Positions 16,811-25,272 of a DNA stretch of 64,000 nucleotides are shown piece by piece. Where the stretch lies: assembly GCA_964522665.1 (NCBI GenBank), contig CAZFVY010000006.1, forward strand, positions 60,312 through 124,311, given 5' to 3'. The stretch is from CAZFVY01 sp964522665 (GTDB taxonomy: Bacteria; Verrucomicrobiota; Verrucomicrobiia; Limisphaerales; CAZFVY01). The number at the start of each line of letters is the position of its first letter. Within the stretch, counting starts at the first letter, position 1. The notes under the pieces were generated by a model. That model worked only from the letters and a program-made list of their open reading frames with translations. It was not told where the DNA came from and ran no database searches. A program made the translations under genes and the position numbers.

Positions 16811-17896
16811 TTAAAGCGCAACCTTCCGTCCCCGATTCTTCCACCACATCATCAGCCCGCTGATAAACATGACCGGCGCCATCAAGCTGGCCAGCGACAT
16901 CGCGCACTTGCTCGGGAGGCCGAAGACGTCCCCCGTGTGAACCGCTCGATTTAGGGTATTCAGCCGTTTGCCCGCGGGCGCGGTCCGAGACCCTTCCACG
17001 AAGAGCGTCTGGCCAGTGTACGGGTCCAAGCTGATCAGGCTACGCCCCCCGGGCGTCAAGTCTTCCGGATAACGGGCGCGGATTTGGTAGCGTTCACCAG
17101 GTTTGGGGACGTTGATGTCAAATGGGGCGACGCCCGGCAAGGCGGCGCGGGCGATACTTATCGCTTCGTCTGGCGAAATCGGCGTCGCCGCCGGCGCGTG
17201 CGCCGCGAGCGGCCGAGCGGGCGGAGTCGGCGTCGTGCCGGTCAGGCGAAAATAGAGCGGAACCGTTTGCCTTTCTAAGCCAATGAGTACACCGGTGACC
17301 GCGAGCGCGAAGAGAAAGACGACGGAATAGATTCCGACGGCGTTGTGAAGGTCGAACCAAAACGGCCGCGTCGAACCCGCGGTTCGTCGCGACCACCGAA
17401 TGCGCGCGCGCTTCGCCGGCCACCAGAGGTAAAGCCCAGAGACAAGCAACCACACCATTGCCACGCCGCTCCAACTGACGATTTGCCGGCCGACGTCCGC
17501 GCTATTCCGCAGGAGCAGGCGGAGATGAAATTGATGCACCCCATTGAGGAATTTATCCACGCCGTCCGGCCCCGCCTGTTCGCCGAGGATTCCGCCGGTG
17601 TACTGATTCACGAATACCGTTCGGTGGCGCAAGCGCACTCGATACGAGTGATTAGGCGCGGTCGCGAGGCCGAATCCTTGGATTGACTCGCCGGTGAAAT
17701 GATTCGTCGCGACGGCGCCGATTTCGGCGAGTGAAAGCGGTCGCGGCCCTGGGGTGACGTAAACGAGCCGGGCGCGCGCCAGGTCCGCCAGTTCCGTTTC
17801 GAAGGCCATGATGCCTCCCGTCATGCCCAAGATCGTGATGAAAGCTCCAAAGATCAACGAGGCGTAGAGATGAAGTTTGAAGATGAGCCGGCGCAC
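16811..17896 (-). CDS. PepSY-associated membrane protein (iron-uptake reductase-like)
   Basis: An N-terminal helix (LYASLIFGAFITILGMTGG) precedes a PepSY-like region with ESIQGFGLATAPNHSYRVRL. Further helices include SGVAMVWLLVSGLYLWWPA and FWFDLHNAVGIYSVVFLF, and the C-terminus ends in FISGLMMWWKNR. This order defines the PepSY_TM family (PiuB/FsqR-like), whose members reduce ferric siderophores or work beside TonB receptors. The histidines in FWFDLHNAVG and AVHTGDVFG could bind haem (inference). At 361 residues the length is usual. No TonB receptor is nearby. Confidence 0.85.
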   Translation of the reverse strand: MRRLIFKLHLYASLIFGAFITILGMTGGIMAFETELADLARARLVYVTPGPRPLSLAEIGAVATNHFTGESIQGFGLATAPNHSYRVRLRHRTVFVNQYTGGILGEQAGPDGVDKFLNGVHQFHLRLLLRNSADVGRQIVSWSGVAMVWLLVSGLYLWWPAKRARIRWSRRTAGSTRPFWFDLHNAVGIYSVVFLFALAVTGVLIGLERQTVPLYFRLTGTTPTPPARPLAAHAPAATPISPDEAISIARAALPGVAPFDINVPKPGERYQIRARYPEDLTPGGRSLISLDPYTGQTLFVEGSRTAPAGKRLNTLNRAVHTGDVFGLPSKCAMSLASLMAPVMFISGLMMWWKNRGRKVAL

Positions 17897-18020
17897 GATG
17901 ATCGTCCGGTCACGATAGGTTGAGCGAACGCTTGAGGCAAGCGTTCACGGGTGGCTCGCGCTCCGGTGGCGATGATGAACCCCGTTGGCCGCGTAGGGGG
18001 CGTTAGGATCGCTTTGTTAC

Positions 18021-18046
18021 CCGGGCAGTTTTTGACAATTGCCCGG
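18021..18046. repeat. 7-bp inverted repeat upstream of hisD
   Basis: CCGGGCA at 18021-18027 and TGCCCGG at 18040-18046 are exact reverse complements around a T-rich 12-base loop. It ends 22 bases before the chosen hisD ATG. It could be an operator or a leader hairpin that affects hisD initiation; no T-run follows. Confidence 0.4.
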
Positions 18047-18068
18047 CCTTCTTCTAGCGTCGGCGCCG

Positions 18069-19379
18069 ATGAAAGTAATCCGCTATTCGGACGCTGCCTT
18101 TGCCGACGAGATGGCCCGGCAGGCCAAAGCGTCCAGTCTGTTCGATCCCGAGATTGAGCAACGCGCGCGCGCCATAATCGAAGCGGTTCGCGAGCGGGGG
18201 GACGCGGCGTTGATTGAGTTTACGGAGCGGTTCGACGGGGCGCGATTGAACGCAGGGCAGCTGGCGGTCAGCCCGCCGGAGCTGCTCCAGGCCTCGCTCG
18301 GCGCCGGCGCGGAATTGCGGAAGACGCTGAAGTTCGCCGCCACCAACATCGCCCGTTTTAGCCGCCGTTCGTTGCGGCGGGGCTGGACCGGTCGCAATGT
18401 CCAGGGCGCCCGCGTGGGCGAGAAGTACGATCCCTTTCAGCGCGTCGGCATTTACATCCCCGGGGGGACGGCGCCCTTGATTTCCACGGCGCTGATGACC
18501 GTGACCCTCGCGCGGGTCGCCGGCTGCCCGGAAATCGTCGTTTGCACGCCGCCCGATAAAAACGGCGGCGTTAATCCGAGTCTTTTGCTGGCGGCGCGGC
18601 TGGCCGGCGCCACGGAGATTTATCGCCTCGGCGGGGTTCAGGCCATCGCCGCGCTGGCGTTGGGCTCGGCGTCGATTCGCCCCGTGCAAAAAGTTTTTGG
18701 CCCGGGTAACGCATACGTCGTCGCGGCCAAACGCCTGCTCTTCGGCTACGTCGCCGTCGATCTTTTGCCCGGTCCAAGCGAGGTCCTCGTTCTGGCGGAC
18801 TACTCCGCGGAAGCGCGGTTCGTAGCGGCCGATTTGCTGGCGCAGGCCGAGCATGGCTCGGGGCACGAGCGCGTCTGGCTGGTGACGACGTCGAATCGTC
18901 TCTTAACGGCTGTTTCACGCGAAATCGAACGCCAACTGCCGTCACTCCAGCGAAGGGAATTCATCACGAAAGCGCTCGCGAATAACGGGTGTCTCATTCA
19001 AGCCAAATCGCTCGATCAAGCGGTCGATTTGGTAAATCAATTGGCGCCCGAGCATTGCGAAATCATGACCCGGGACGGCCGGCGCCTGGCCGGTCGCGTC
19101 CGAACCGCGGGCGCGATCTTTATCGGGCCGTATTCGCCGACGGTCTTGGGGGATTACGTGGCGGGGCCGAGCCACGAACTGCCGACGGGCGGCGCCGGCC
19201 GCTCGTTCGCGGGCTTGACCGTCGATCAATTCCAGCGCCGCACCAGCGTCGTCGAGTACCAGCGAGCCGCCCTTGCCAAATCGGTGGCCGCGGTGGAAGC
19301 GTTCGCGACCCTTGAGGGGTTGGACGCCCACGGGCGTTCGGCGACCATCCGCCTGACCGGCGCCAAGCGGCGCGCCTAA
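18069..19379 (+). CDS. hisD: Histidinol dehydrogenase
   Basis: HisD carries out the last two oxidations from histidinol to histidine with NAD+ and a zinc ion. Diagnostic segments are VGIYIPGGTAPLISTALM, ALGSASIRPVQKVFGPGN, VDLLPGPSEVLVLAD, AQAEHGSGHERV and LAPEHCEIMT. The ATG at 18069 gives 436 residues, the usual length. An upstream TTG at 18039 adds ten unrelated residues and was rejected. hisC follows 32 bases later on the same strand; the other his genes are not in the window. Confidence 0.95.
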   Translation: MKVIRYSDAAFADEMARQAKASSLFDPEIEQRARAIIEAVRERGDAALIEFTERFDGARLNAGQLAVSPPELLQASLGAGAELRKTLKFAATNIARFSRRSLRRGWTGRNVQGARVGEKYDPFQRVGIYIPGGTAPLISTALMTVTLARVAGCPEIVVCTPPDKNGGVNPSLLLAARLAGATEIYRLGGVQAIAALALGSASIRPVQKVFGPGNAYVVAAKRLLFGYVAVDLLPGPSEVLVLADYSAEARFVAADLLAQAEHGSGHERVWLVTTSNRLLTAVSREIERQLPSLQRREFITKALANNGCLIQAKSLDQAVDLVNQLAPEHCEIMTRDGRRLAGRVRTAGAIFIGPYSPTVLGDYVAGPSHELPTGGAGRSFAGLTVDQFQRRTSVVEYQRAALAKSVAAVEAFATLEGLDAHGRSATIRLTGAKRRA

Positions 19380-19411
19380 GTTCGGTCGCTCCCCAGCCTC
19401 AAATCCGCGCT

Positions 19412-20542
19412 ATGACGACTCCCCGAAACCAGGTTTCTTCCCGCCGCGCCACGGCGCTGATCCGGCCCCTCGTGAGAAAGTTGCACGGCTACGTGCCCGG
19501 GGAGCAGCCGAAAATCCCGGGCCTGATCAAGCTGAACACGAACGAAAATCCGTATCCTCCGTCGCCCAAGGTTCTCGCGGCGATCAAAGCGGCGGCGGAC
19601 GGTCGGTTGCGGCTTTATCCGAATCCCACCGCGCAACCGTTGCGCGAGAAACTCGCGGAGCTGCATGGCTGCCAGGCGGAAAATGTGATTGTGGGCAATG
19701 GCTCGGACGAATTGCTCGCGCTGGCGACGCGCGCCTTCGTTGAGCCGGCGTCTGGCGCGCGTTCGGCGAGCGCGGCGACGGTGCAATATTTTACGCCGAG
19801 TTACTCGCTCTACTCGGTGCTGGCGGACATCCATGGCGCCCGGCGCCGCGCGGTCGCGCTCGACGCCGATTTCGGCCTGCCCGGCGTGGCCGAATTGCGG
19901 CGGACCGGGCGCTGGGATTTTCGGGCGGCCCTTTCGTTCGTGACCACGCCGAACGCGCCCAGCGGGCGGGGCTACGCCACCAGCCAACTGGACGCGCTTT
20001 GCCGCGCGCACCGCGGGGCGCTAGTTCTAGACGAAGCGTATGTCGATTTCGCGGAGGAACACGCGCTGGCTCTGGCTTTGAAGTATCCGCACGTGCTGGT
20101 GTCCCGGACGTTCTCGAAGGCGTACTCGCTCTGCGCCCTGCGAGTCGGCTATTTTATCGGCCACCCGGACTTGATCGCCGCGCTCGACAAGGCGCGCGAC
20201 AGCTACAATGTGAACGCGCTGGGGCAGGTGGCCGCGCTGGCGACGCTCTCCGACCTGGCTTATTACCGCGGCAACTTTCAGCGGATTATCGCGACGCGCG
20301 AGCAATTGCGTCGGGAACTGGTCGGGCTGGGTTTCGCGGTCTATCCGAGCCAGACTAACTTTCTGCTCGCGCGGCCGCCCGGTTTTCCGGCGTCGGAATG
20401 GCTGGAGAAACTGCGCGCCCGCAAGGCGCTCGTGCGTTGGTTCGCCGCCCCGGAAGTGAAGGAATATCTGCGAATCACGGTCGGCGCGCCGGCGGAGGCG
20501 CGGACTTTCCTGCGCGCGGTCAGCGCCATCCTGCGCGATTGA
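19412..20542 (+). CDS. hisC: Histidinol-phosphate aminotransferase
   Basis: HisC converts imidazole-acetol phosphate to histidinol phosphate, using PLP. The N-terminus has LIKLNTNENPYPPSPKVL. The middle has VIVGNGSDELLAL, VTTPNAPSGR and LVLDEAYVDFAE, and the PLP lysine lies in SRTFSKAYSLCALRVGY. At 376 residues it is full length. It follows hisD closely and likely shares its transcript. It meets the large sensor kinase gene head on; only 37 bases separate the two stop codons. Confidence 0.93.
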   Translation: MTTPRNQVSSRRATALIRPLVRKLHGYVPGEQPKIPGLIKLNTNENPYPPSPKVLAAIKAAADGRLRLYPNPTAQPLREKLAELHGCQAENVIVGNGSDELLALATRAFVEPASGARSASAATVQYFTPSYSLYSVLADIHGARRRAVALDADFGLPGVAELRRTGRWDFRAALSFVTTPNAPSGRGYATSQLDALCRAHRGALVLDEAYVDFAEEHALALALKYPHVLVSRTFSKAYSLCALRVGYFIGHPDLIAALDKARDSYNVNALGQVAALATLSDLAYYRGNFQRIIATREQLRRELVGLGFAVYPSQTNFLLARPPGFPASEWLEKLRARKALVRWFAAPEVKEYLRITVGAPAEARTFLRAVSAILRD

Positions 20543-20579
20543 CCGGCGTTCACTGGGGCGCGAAGCCGCGGACGCTACG

Positions 20580-23500
20580 CTAGTGCTTCCGCTCGAGCGG
20601 GAAGATGACCGTGAACTCGGCGCCCCCCTGGTTCCGGAACGAGATCTGTCCACCCACCTGCGCGGTCAGGATTTTCACCAGATGCATCCCCAGGGTATTG
20701 GACTGATCCAGCGTGAAATCCTCGGGCAGACCTTGGCCGTCGTCGCGCACGGCGAGGATGACCTGGCCGGACTCGGGCCGGAAATCGACCGTGATGCGGC
20801 CGGTTTTCGTTTTGCGAAAGGCGTATTTGAACGCGTTGGCCACTAATTCGTTCAGAATCAGGCCAACGGGGATCGCGGTATCGATTCCGAGCAACAGGGG
20901 CGCGAGGTTCAACTCGGTTTTGACCGAAACCGAGCTGCTGCGGTACGAAACCGCCATCATGTTGACCAGGCTGCGGATGTACTCCGCAAAATCGACCTGC
21001 GCCAGATTGCGGGACTGGTAGAGTTTCTGATGGATCAACGCCATCGACTTCACCCGGGTCTGGCTTTGTTGAAGCAACGCCAGAATCTCCGGATCCTTGA
21101 CCCGGTCGGCTTGGAGCTTGAGGAGGCTGGAGACGACCTGCATGTTGTTTTTCACCCGGTGGTGAATCTCCTTGAGCAGCATTTCCTTCTCGCGCAGGGA
21201 CGCTTCCAGGAGGGCCTCCGATTGTTTCCGTTTCGTGATGTCCCGCGCGATGCCCTGGACTTCGAACGGTTTGCCGTCGCGCTGGACGAGCCAACTGCTG
21301 ACTTCGATCGTGCGGCGCTGCTCGCCGCGGGTGAAAACCTCGAGCTCATAAGCGGTTCGACCGCCCTCCGACAACTTCTTGCGCGTCATTTGCTGGGCTT
21401 TATGCAGTTGGTCCGGAGGCATGATCTGGCTCAGTTTCATCGCGCCCATCTGTCCGGAAGGATAACCGAAAAACTCCTCGCCGGAGCGGTTCAGAGAAAC
21501 GAAATGCCCTTCCAGGTCATGCGTGTAAACAATGTCGCTGGCGTTGTCCACCAGCGCCCGAAAACGCTCTTCGGCGGCGGCTTTGCGCTCCAGGTCGCGC
21601 CGGATGCGGCTCGTTTCGACCCCGAGGCGCGTCTTCAGCGTCACCGCCCAAGCCGCCGCCGCCAGGAACAAGGCCGACAGGAGTCCTGACGCGAGGGAGG
21701 TGCGGCGCCACGTCCACCACGAGGGCCGCTTCAAGACGACCAAATCGTCCGCCGAGCGGAGCAGGATTCGGAAGGAATCGGGCTTGCCGGCGGCGTCGGC
21801 CCGAATCGAGCAGACGCCGGTGACGGCGACCAGCGCTCCCTTGGTCAGGCGCAGGTTGGCCACGGAGGCGGGAAGTTTTTCCAGTTCCGCGTGAAAGGCG
21901 CGATCGCCCGACTCAAGCGCCAGCGCCGACTCACTCCCGTTGAGAAGTTCTTCCTGGAAGTATCCCTCGACTTTGACGAGCTCGCCGTCGGGCGCCAGCG
22001 AGAGGGCTTGGTCGGCCCGCAGCGCCAACGGCGTCGGCTGGCGCCCGACGCCGACCTTCCGATACACCGCGTCCTCGATTCCCGGAAGGTACCCGGCGGC
22101 TCCCGGGAAGCCGACCACTTCGACCTCGTCGCCGAGTTCGAGCGGCGTGAGTTGAGGCGAACGGACGCAGACATTGCCGGTTCCATCGTGGAGATAGAGC
22201 GCCTTGCCCGGTGATTGGAAGGTGACCACGCCTCGAGTTTTCCGACGATGAATCGGCTCGTCGCCGGGAACGCTCCGGAGCACATTGGCGATGATTTCCG
22301 TCGGCAGTTCAAACGGGTCCACGGCGCCCGGCGTCACAACCCGCACGAATGATTTTGAGGGGATCAGCAACTGGACTGCGGTCAGCCGTCCGCGTGGTCC
22401 AAACTGCGCGCTGCAAACGCCTTGCAGCTGGGCCGCGGCATCCACCCAGCCGACGGGTGGCGCCGGCCGATTGGCCGGCAGGACCGCCTTCAGCCGTCTT
22501 CCCTGCTCGACAAAATCGAGCGTCAGCCTTCCGCCTTCGATGCTCGCCGAGCGAATGACCCCGGAAAGCCCCACCCATTGCGCGTCTTCCGCGCCGGCCA
22601 GCACCTGATCGAGCGGGGCCAGACTCGGCTCGGGGAGCGCGTCCTTCCCGGCGGTTCGAAAACGTGAAATGCTCACTCTCGTCGTGAACCCGTCCGTCTC
22701 GGTAAACCCTTCAATTTCGACGACGTTGCCCACTTCGACGTCTGGTTGAACCTCGGGCGCGCGGGCCTCGATGCCACCGGTATCGTCCTGCACAAATACC
22801 TGCCGGCGCGCCCGGTCGGCGTAGGTGACGACGCCGTGCAGACGGACCGGATAGCCCAGTTCGGCGAGGTTGGGTGGCAGCCGGCGGACATCCCGGGCGG
22901 CGTCGAGCAAGGGCAGGGTTTGTCCCGCCGGCGCATTCGAGAGCGCGCCCGGCTGGCGCTTGCCGGGATTGGCGCGCGGCGCCGCCAGTACCCGGGCAAT
23001 CGCGTTGGTCAGCGAGACGCCGTTCGCGTCATGGTCGGGAAACCCGGCGGCCTCTAACTGGTCTCCCGGCCGGGCCGCAAGATCGTGAAATGGCCGGACC
23101 CGCAACCGCGCGTCGCCGTCTTTTATGACCAGGATGCCGTTGGTCGTCCGCGATTCGATCTCTCCCTTGACGTGGACCCGCTGCGCTGGATTCGCCTCGC
23201 TCATGCTCACGGCGCGGATCGGGCGAAAGGGCGGCGAATACGGATCCTCAGGGCCGGGAATCTCGACGAAGAGATTAGCGGGGCGCGGGACGAGCAACGC
23301 CAGGCTTTGAATGACCTTTTGGGGGCTGGTCCTGACCACGAGAACCCCTTGCGCGCGGATTTTCGCGTCGAGCAGCCGGGGCGCCAGGCCGGGGTCTTTC
23401 GAGGTGGCCAACACTCCCGCGCTCAGTTGGCCGCTTCCAGTCGCAATCGCCAATTCCCAGTTCGCCCCACGGTCGATGACCGCCCGGATCGTTCCCTCGA

Positions 23501-23942
23501 CTTGGACGAACTGGGCGTCGTCCGCGCCGTTGGCAAGATCTTGCAATGACCGCTGCGGCGGCTCGGGAAGCTTGCCAGGCCCGACCACGGCCAACATCGC
23601 CTCGGCGACGTACGGCAACAGGTATTGACCCGGTCGCGCGACCCCTTGGATGCGCACTCGCTGACCGGCGGCGGGGTACAATTGATTGTCGAGGAGCGAC
23701 ACATAGATTCCGCCGGTCGCGTCTTGCACGAACAGCAAGGGCCCGACCGGGTCGCTGTAGGTAATCGTCGCCTCCAAGACCACCAAGTGACCACGGCGAG
23801 CCTCTTCGACGCTCAACTGGCGGATCTCCGCCACGTGGCGGAGGACCGACGGTCCGTCAGCCGGTTCGGTAGCCGTCGCAACGAATCCTCGCAGCGCCGC
23901 CCAAAAGATTACCAGAAGACAAGTTGCCCTATGCCCGATCAT
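20580..23942 (-). CDS. Large sensor histidine kinase with repeated OB-like modules and PAS
   Basis: This 1120-residue membrane sensor starts with a signal peptide (CLLVIFWAALRGFVATA). Residues about 30-740 hold three similar modules of about 220 residues, each with two beta-rich OB-like parts. The first parts read ATITYSDPVG...LFVQDATGG, GVVTYADRAR...VFVQDDTGG and GVVTFQSPGK...LYLHDGTGN. The second parts follow the pattern DAQFVQVEGTIR. A helix (SGLLSALFLAAAAWAVTL, about 750) precedes a PAS domain (about 785-905). The kinase core is HisKA_2 type, with EIHHRVKNN (phosphoacceptor H927 or H928) and the ATP site NELVANAFKYAF. I chose the ATG at 23942. No response regulator gene adjoins it, so the partner is unknown. 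Confidence 0.85.
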   Translation of the reverse strand: MIGHRATCLLVIFWAALRGFVATATEPADGPSVLRHVAEIRQLSVEEARRGHLVVLEATITYSDPVGPLLFVQDATGGIYVSLLDNQLYPAAGQRVRIQGVARPGQYLLPYVAEAMLAVVGPGKLPEPPQRSLQDLANGADDAQFVQVEGTIRAVIDRGANWELAIATGSGQLSAGVLATSKDPGLAPRLLDAKIRAQGVLVVRTSPQKVIQSLALLVPRPANLFVEIPGPEDPYSPPFRPIRAVSMSEANPAQRVHVKGEIESRTTNGILVIKDGDARLRVRPFHDLAARPGDQLEAAGFPDHDANGVSLTNAIARVLAAPRANPGKRQPGALSNAPAGQTLPLLDAARDVRRLPPNLAELGYPVRLHGVVTYADRARRQVFVQDDTGGIEARAPEVQPDVEVGNVVEIEGFTETDGFTTRVSISRFRTAGKDALPEPSLAPLDQVLAGAEDAQWVGLSGVIRSASIEGGRLTLDFVEQGRRLKAVLPANRPAPPVGWVDAAAQLQGVCSAQFGPRGRLTAVQLLIPSKSFVRVVTPGAVDPFELPTEIIANVLRSVPGDEPIHRRKTRGVVTFQSPGKALYLHDGTGNVCVRSPQLTPLELGDEVEVVGFPGAAGYLPGIEDAVYRKVGVGRQPTPLALRADQALSLAPDGELVKVEGYFQEELLNGSESALALESGDRAFHAELEKLPASVANLRLTKGALVAVTGVCSIRADAAGKPDSFRILLRSADDLVVLKRPSWWTWRRTSLASGLLSALFLAAAAWAVTLKTRLGVETSRIRRDLERKAAAEERFRALVDNASDIVYTHDLEGHFVSLNRSGEEFFGYPSGQMGAMKLSQIMPPDQLHKAQQMTRKKLSEGGRTAYELEVFTRGEQRRTIEVSSWLVQRDGKPFEVQGIARDITKRKQSEALLEASLREKEMLLKEIHHRVKNNMQVVSSLLKLQADRVKDPEILALLQQSQTRVKSMALIHQKLYQSRNLAQVDFAEYIRSLVNMMAVSYRSSSVSVKTELNLAPLLLGIDTAIPVGLILNELVANAFKYAFRKTKTGRITVDFRPESGQVILAVRDDGQGLPEDFTLDQSNTLGMHLVKILTAQVGGQISFRNQGGAEFTVIFPLERKH

Positions 23943-24048
23943 CGCGTGCCCCAACCATCGGATAGAGTGTCGCTGCGCGCCAGTCGCCTTTCAAGCTTCG
24001 GATTCGGCTCGCGCCGTAATCACCGCCGCTCAGAATTGGCGTCGCGGA

Positions 24049-24077
24049 GAAAAAAAAGAGCCAGATTACTCTGGCTC
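24049..24077 (-). terminator. Intrinsic terminator
   Basis: Read on the minus strand, an 8-bp perfect stem (GAGCCAGA / TCTGGCTC, loop GTAA) is followed directly by a run of eight T residues. This is a textbook rho-independent terminator. It lies 173 bases beyond the pgl stop and ends the candidate structured RNA. Confidence 0.85.
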
Positions 24078-24249
24078 GATGATGTTGAGACCCTTGACGC
24101 CCACATCCAGGCGCTCAGAAGGGTGGTGAGGCCAACCGGTTACGCTGCCCGACCTCACCACGAGCAAGGTCTCTCTGCTAACCCTTTGCGGACAGCGCTC
24201 GAACTACTCAGAGGGGTTGACCACTACCCGCCTCGCGCCGTTCAAAAAA
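24049..24249 (-). ncRNA. Candidate structured noncoding RNA, family not recognised
   Basis: The space between the pgl stop and the terminator can fold extensively on the minus strand. A 9-bp perfect stem pairs GTGGTGAGG (plus-strand copy at 24123-24131) with CCTCACCAC (24153-24161). An enclosing helix pairs 24087-24096 with 24165-24173 (nine pairs, one bulge). A smaller hairpin uses 24097-24101 with 24110-24114, and AACCC at 24180-24184 can pair with 24214-24218. The length near 200 bases with its own terminator would suit a 6S-like RNA, but I see no decisive 6S, SRP or tmRNA signature. It could also be a long structured 3' UTR of pgl. Confidence 0.45.
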
Positions 24250-24975
24250 TTATGCGGCGAGGTTGATGTCGGTGAAGATCGTCGTGTTATGACGCAAACG
24301 CAGGAGCCGGGCAAGCGGCGTGACGCCTTCAGGATCCAGCGAGTCGCGCAGCGCCTGGACTTTGCCCACGCCGGAGGCCAGCACCCATACCTCGCGCGCC
24401 CGTCCCAACGTCGGATAGGTCATCGTGATCCGTTGCGGCGGTGGCTTCGGGCCGATGATCGGGAGGTAGATCGGCTGGCCGGGCGAAAGGTCGGTCGGGC
24501 CGTTCGGAAACAGCGAGGCCACATGGCCGTCCTCACCCATGCCGAGCAGGACGAGATCGAAGACTGGCAAATGGGCGGCGCCGCCAGGAACAATCCCCAA
24601 CACCTCCGCCTCGGCTTCCGCCGCGGCCTGCGCGGGCGGCAGTTCCCCGCGGATCCGGTGGATCCTGCTAGGCTCGACGCGCGCCGGGCGCAGAAAGTTC
24701 TCCTCCGCCACGCTGTAATTCGATTCGGGGTCAGAACCCGGGACGCAGCGTTCGTCGCCCCAAAAGAAATGAACTTCGGCCAGAGCCTCCGGGTGGGTGG
24801 CGGCATGCTGGGCCGCCGCCGCGAAGAAGCGGCGGGCGACGCGTCCGCCCGCCAGCGCGATAGAGAGCGGCTTGCGCGAGGGCGCCGCGGCCACGACGTT
24901 TTCCCACCAGAGATCGGCGACCGCTTTGGCCAGGAGCAGATCGTCGGAGTAGGGGAGCAGTTCGTAGTTTTTCAT
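24250..24975 (-). CDS. pgl: 6-phosphogluconolactonase
   Basis: This DevB-type lactonase hydrolyses 6-phosphogluconolactone in the oxidative pentose phosphate pathway. Key segments are HFFWGDERCVPGSDPESNY, FDLVLLGMGEDGHVASLFP and RITMTYPTL. The N-terminal glycine loop reads ALAGGRVARRFF where many homologues have GGSTP, a tolerated variation. At 241 residues it has the standard length. It begins one base after the FmdB stop, so the two are probably cotranscribed. No zwf or gnd gene is in the window. A structured region and a terminator follow. Confidence 0.93.
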   Translation of the reverse strand: MKNYELLPYSDDLLLAKAVADLWWENVVAAAPSRKPLSIALAGGRVARRFFAAAAQHAATHPEALAEVHFFWGDERCVPGSDPESNYSVAEENFLRPARVEPSRIHRIRGELPPAQAAAEAEAEVLGIVPGGAAHLPVFDLVLLGMGEDGHVASLFPNGPTDLSPGQPIYLPIIGPKPPPQRITMTYPTLGRAREVWVLASGVGKVQALRDSLDPEGVTPLARLLRLRHNTTIFTDINLAA

Positions 24976-24976
24976 T

Positions 24977-25222
24977 TCATTGCCGTTCGTATTCGCCTTT
25001 GCCGATCCGTTTGAAAGTGGTGAACCCGGCTTTTTTCGCGTCGGAAACGGAGACCGGCTTCAACTTCAACGGCGACGTGAATTGCGAGATGATTTTCCGC
25101 ACCGGCTTCTTACAGGCGGGGCATTGCGTCAAGGGCGCGGCGCTCAAGGGGCGGCGCAACGTAAACTTGCCACCGCAGACCTTGCAGTCGCCTTCGCAGA
25201 GTTCGTATTCGTAAAATGGCAT
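24977..25222 (-). CDS. FmdB-type zinc ribbon protein
   Basis: An 81-residue protein beginning MPFYEYEL, with two cysteine pairs, C13-X2-C16 and C34-X2-C37 (plus C9), forms the FmdB-type regulatory zinc ribbon. It ends with a lysine-rich tail. FmdB homologues are small proteins of mostly unknown function that bind zinc or nucleic acid. I took the ATG at 25222, because the family starts at MPxYEY; longer reading is unsupported. The gene lies between a zinc-type COG0523 GTPase and pgl. Confidence 0.88.
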   Translation of the reverse strand: MPFYEYELCEGDCKVCGGKFTLRRPLSAAPLTQCPACKKPVRKIISQFTSPLKLKPVSVSDAKKAGFTTFKRIGKGEYERQ

Positions 25223-25272
25223 AGCGCGAGAATGACGGTTGGCTAAGGCGCCGGTTGATCGGCCGGCCGGCG

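Noticed and set aside
24079..24240. SRP RNA, tmRNA, 5S rRNA or RNase P RNA
   Set aside because: I looked for the GGAA-tetraloop SRP core, a tmRNA tag and acceptor end, 5S stems and the RNase P core; none is present on either strand.
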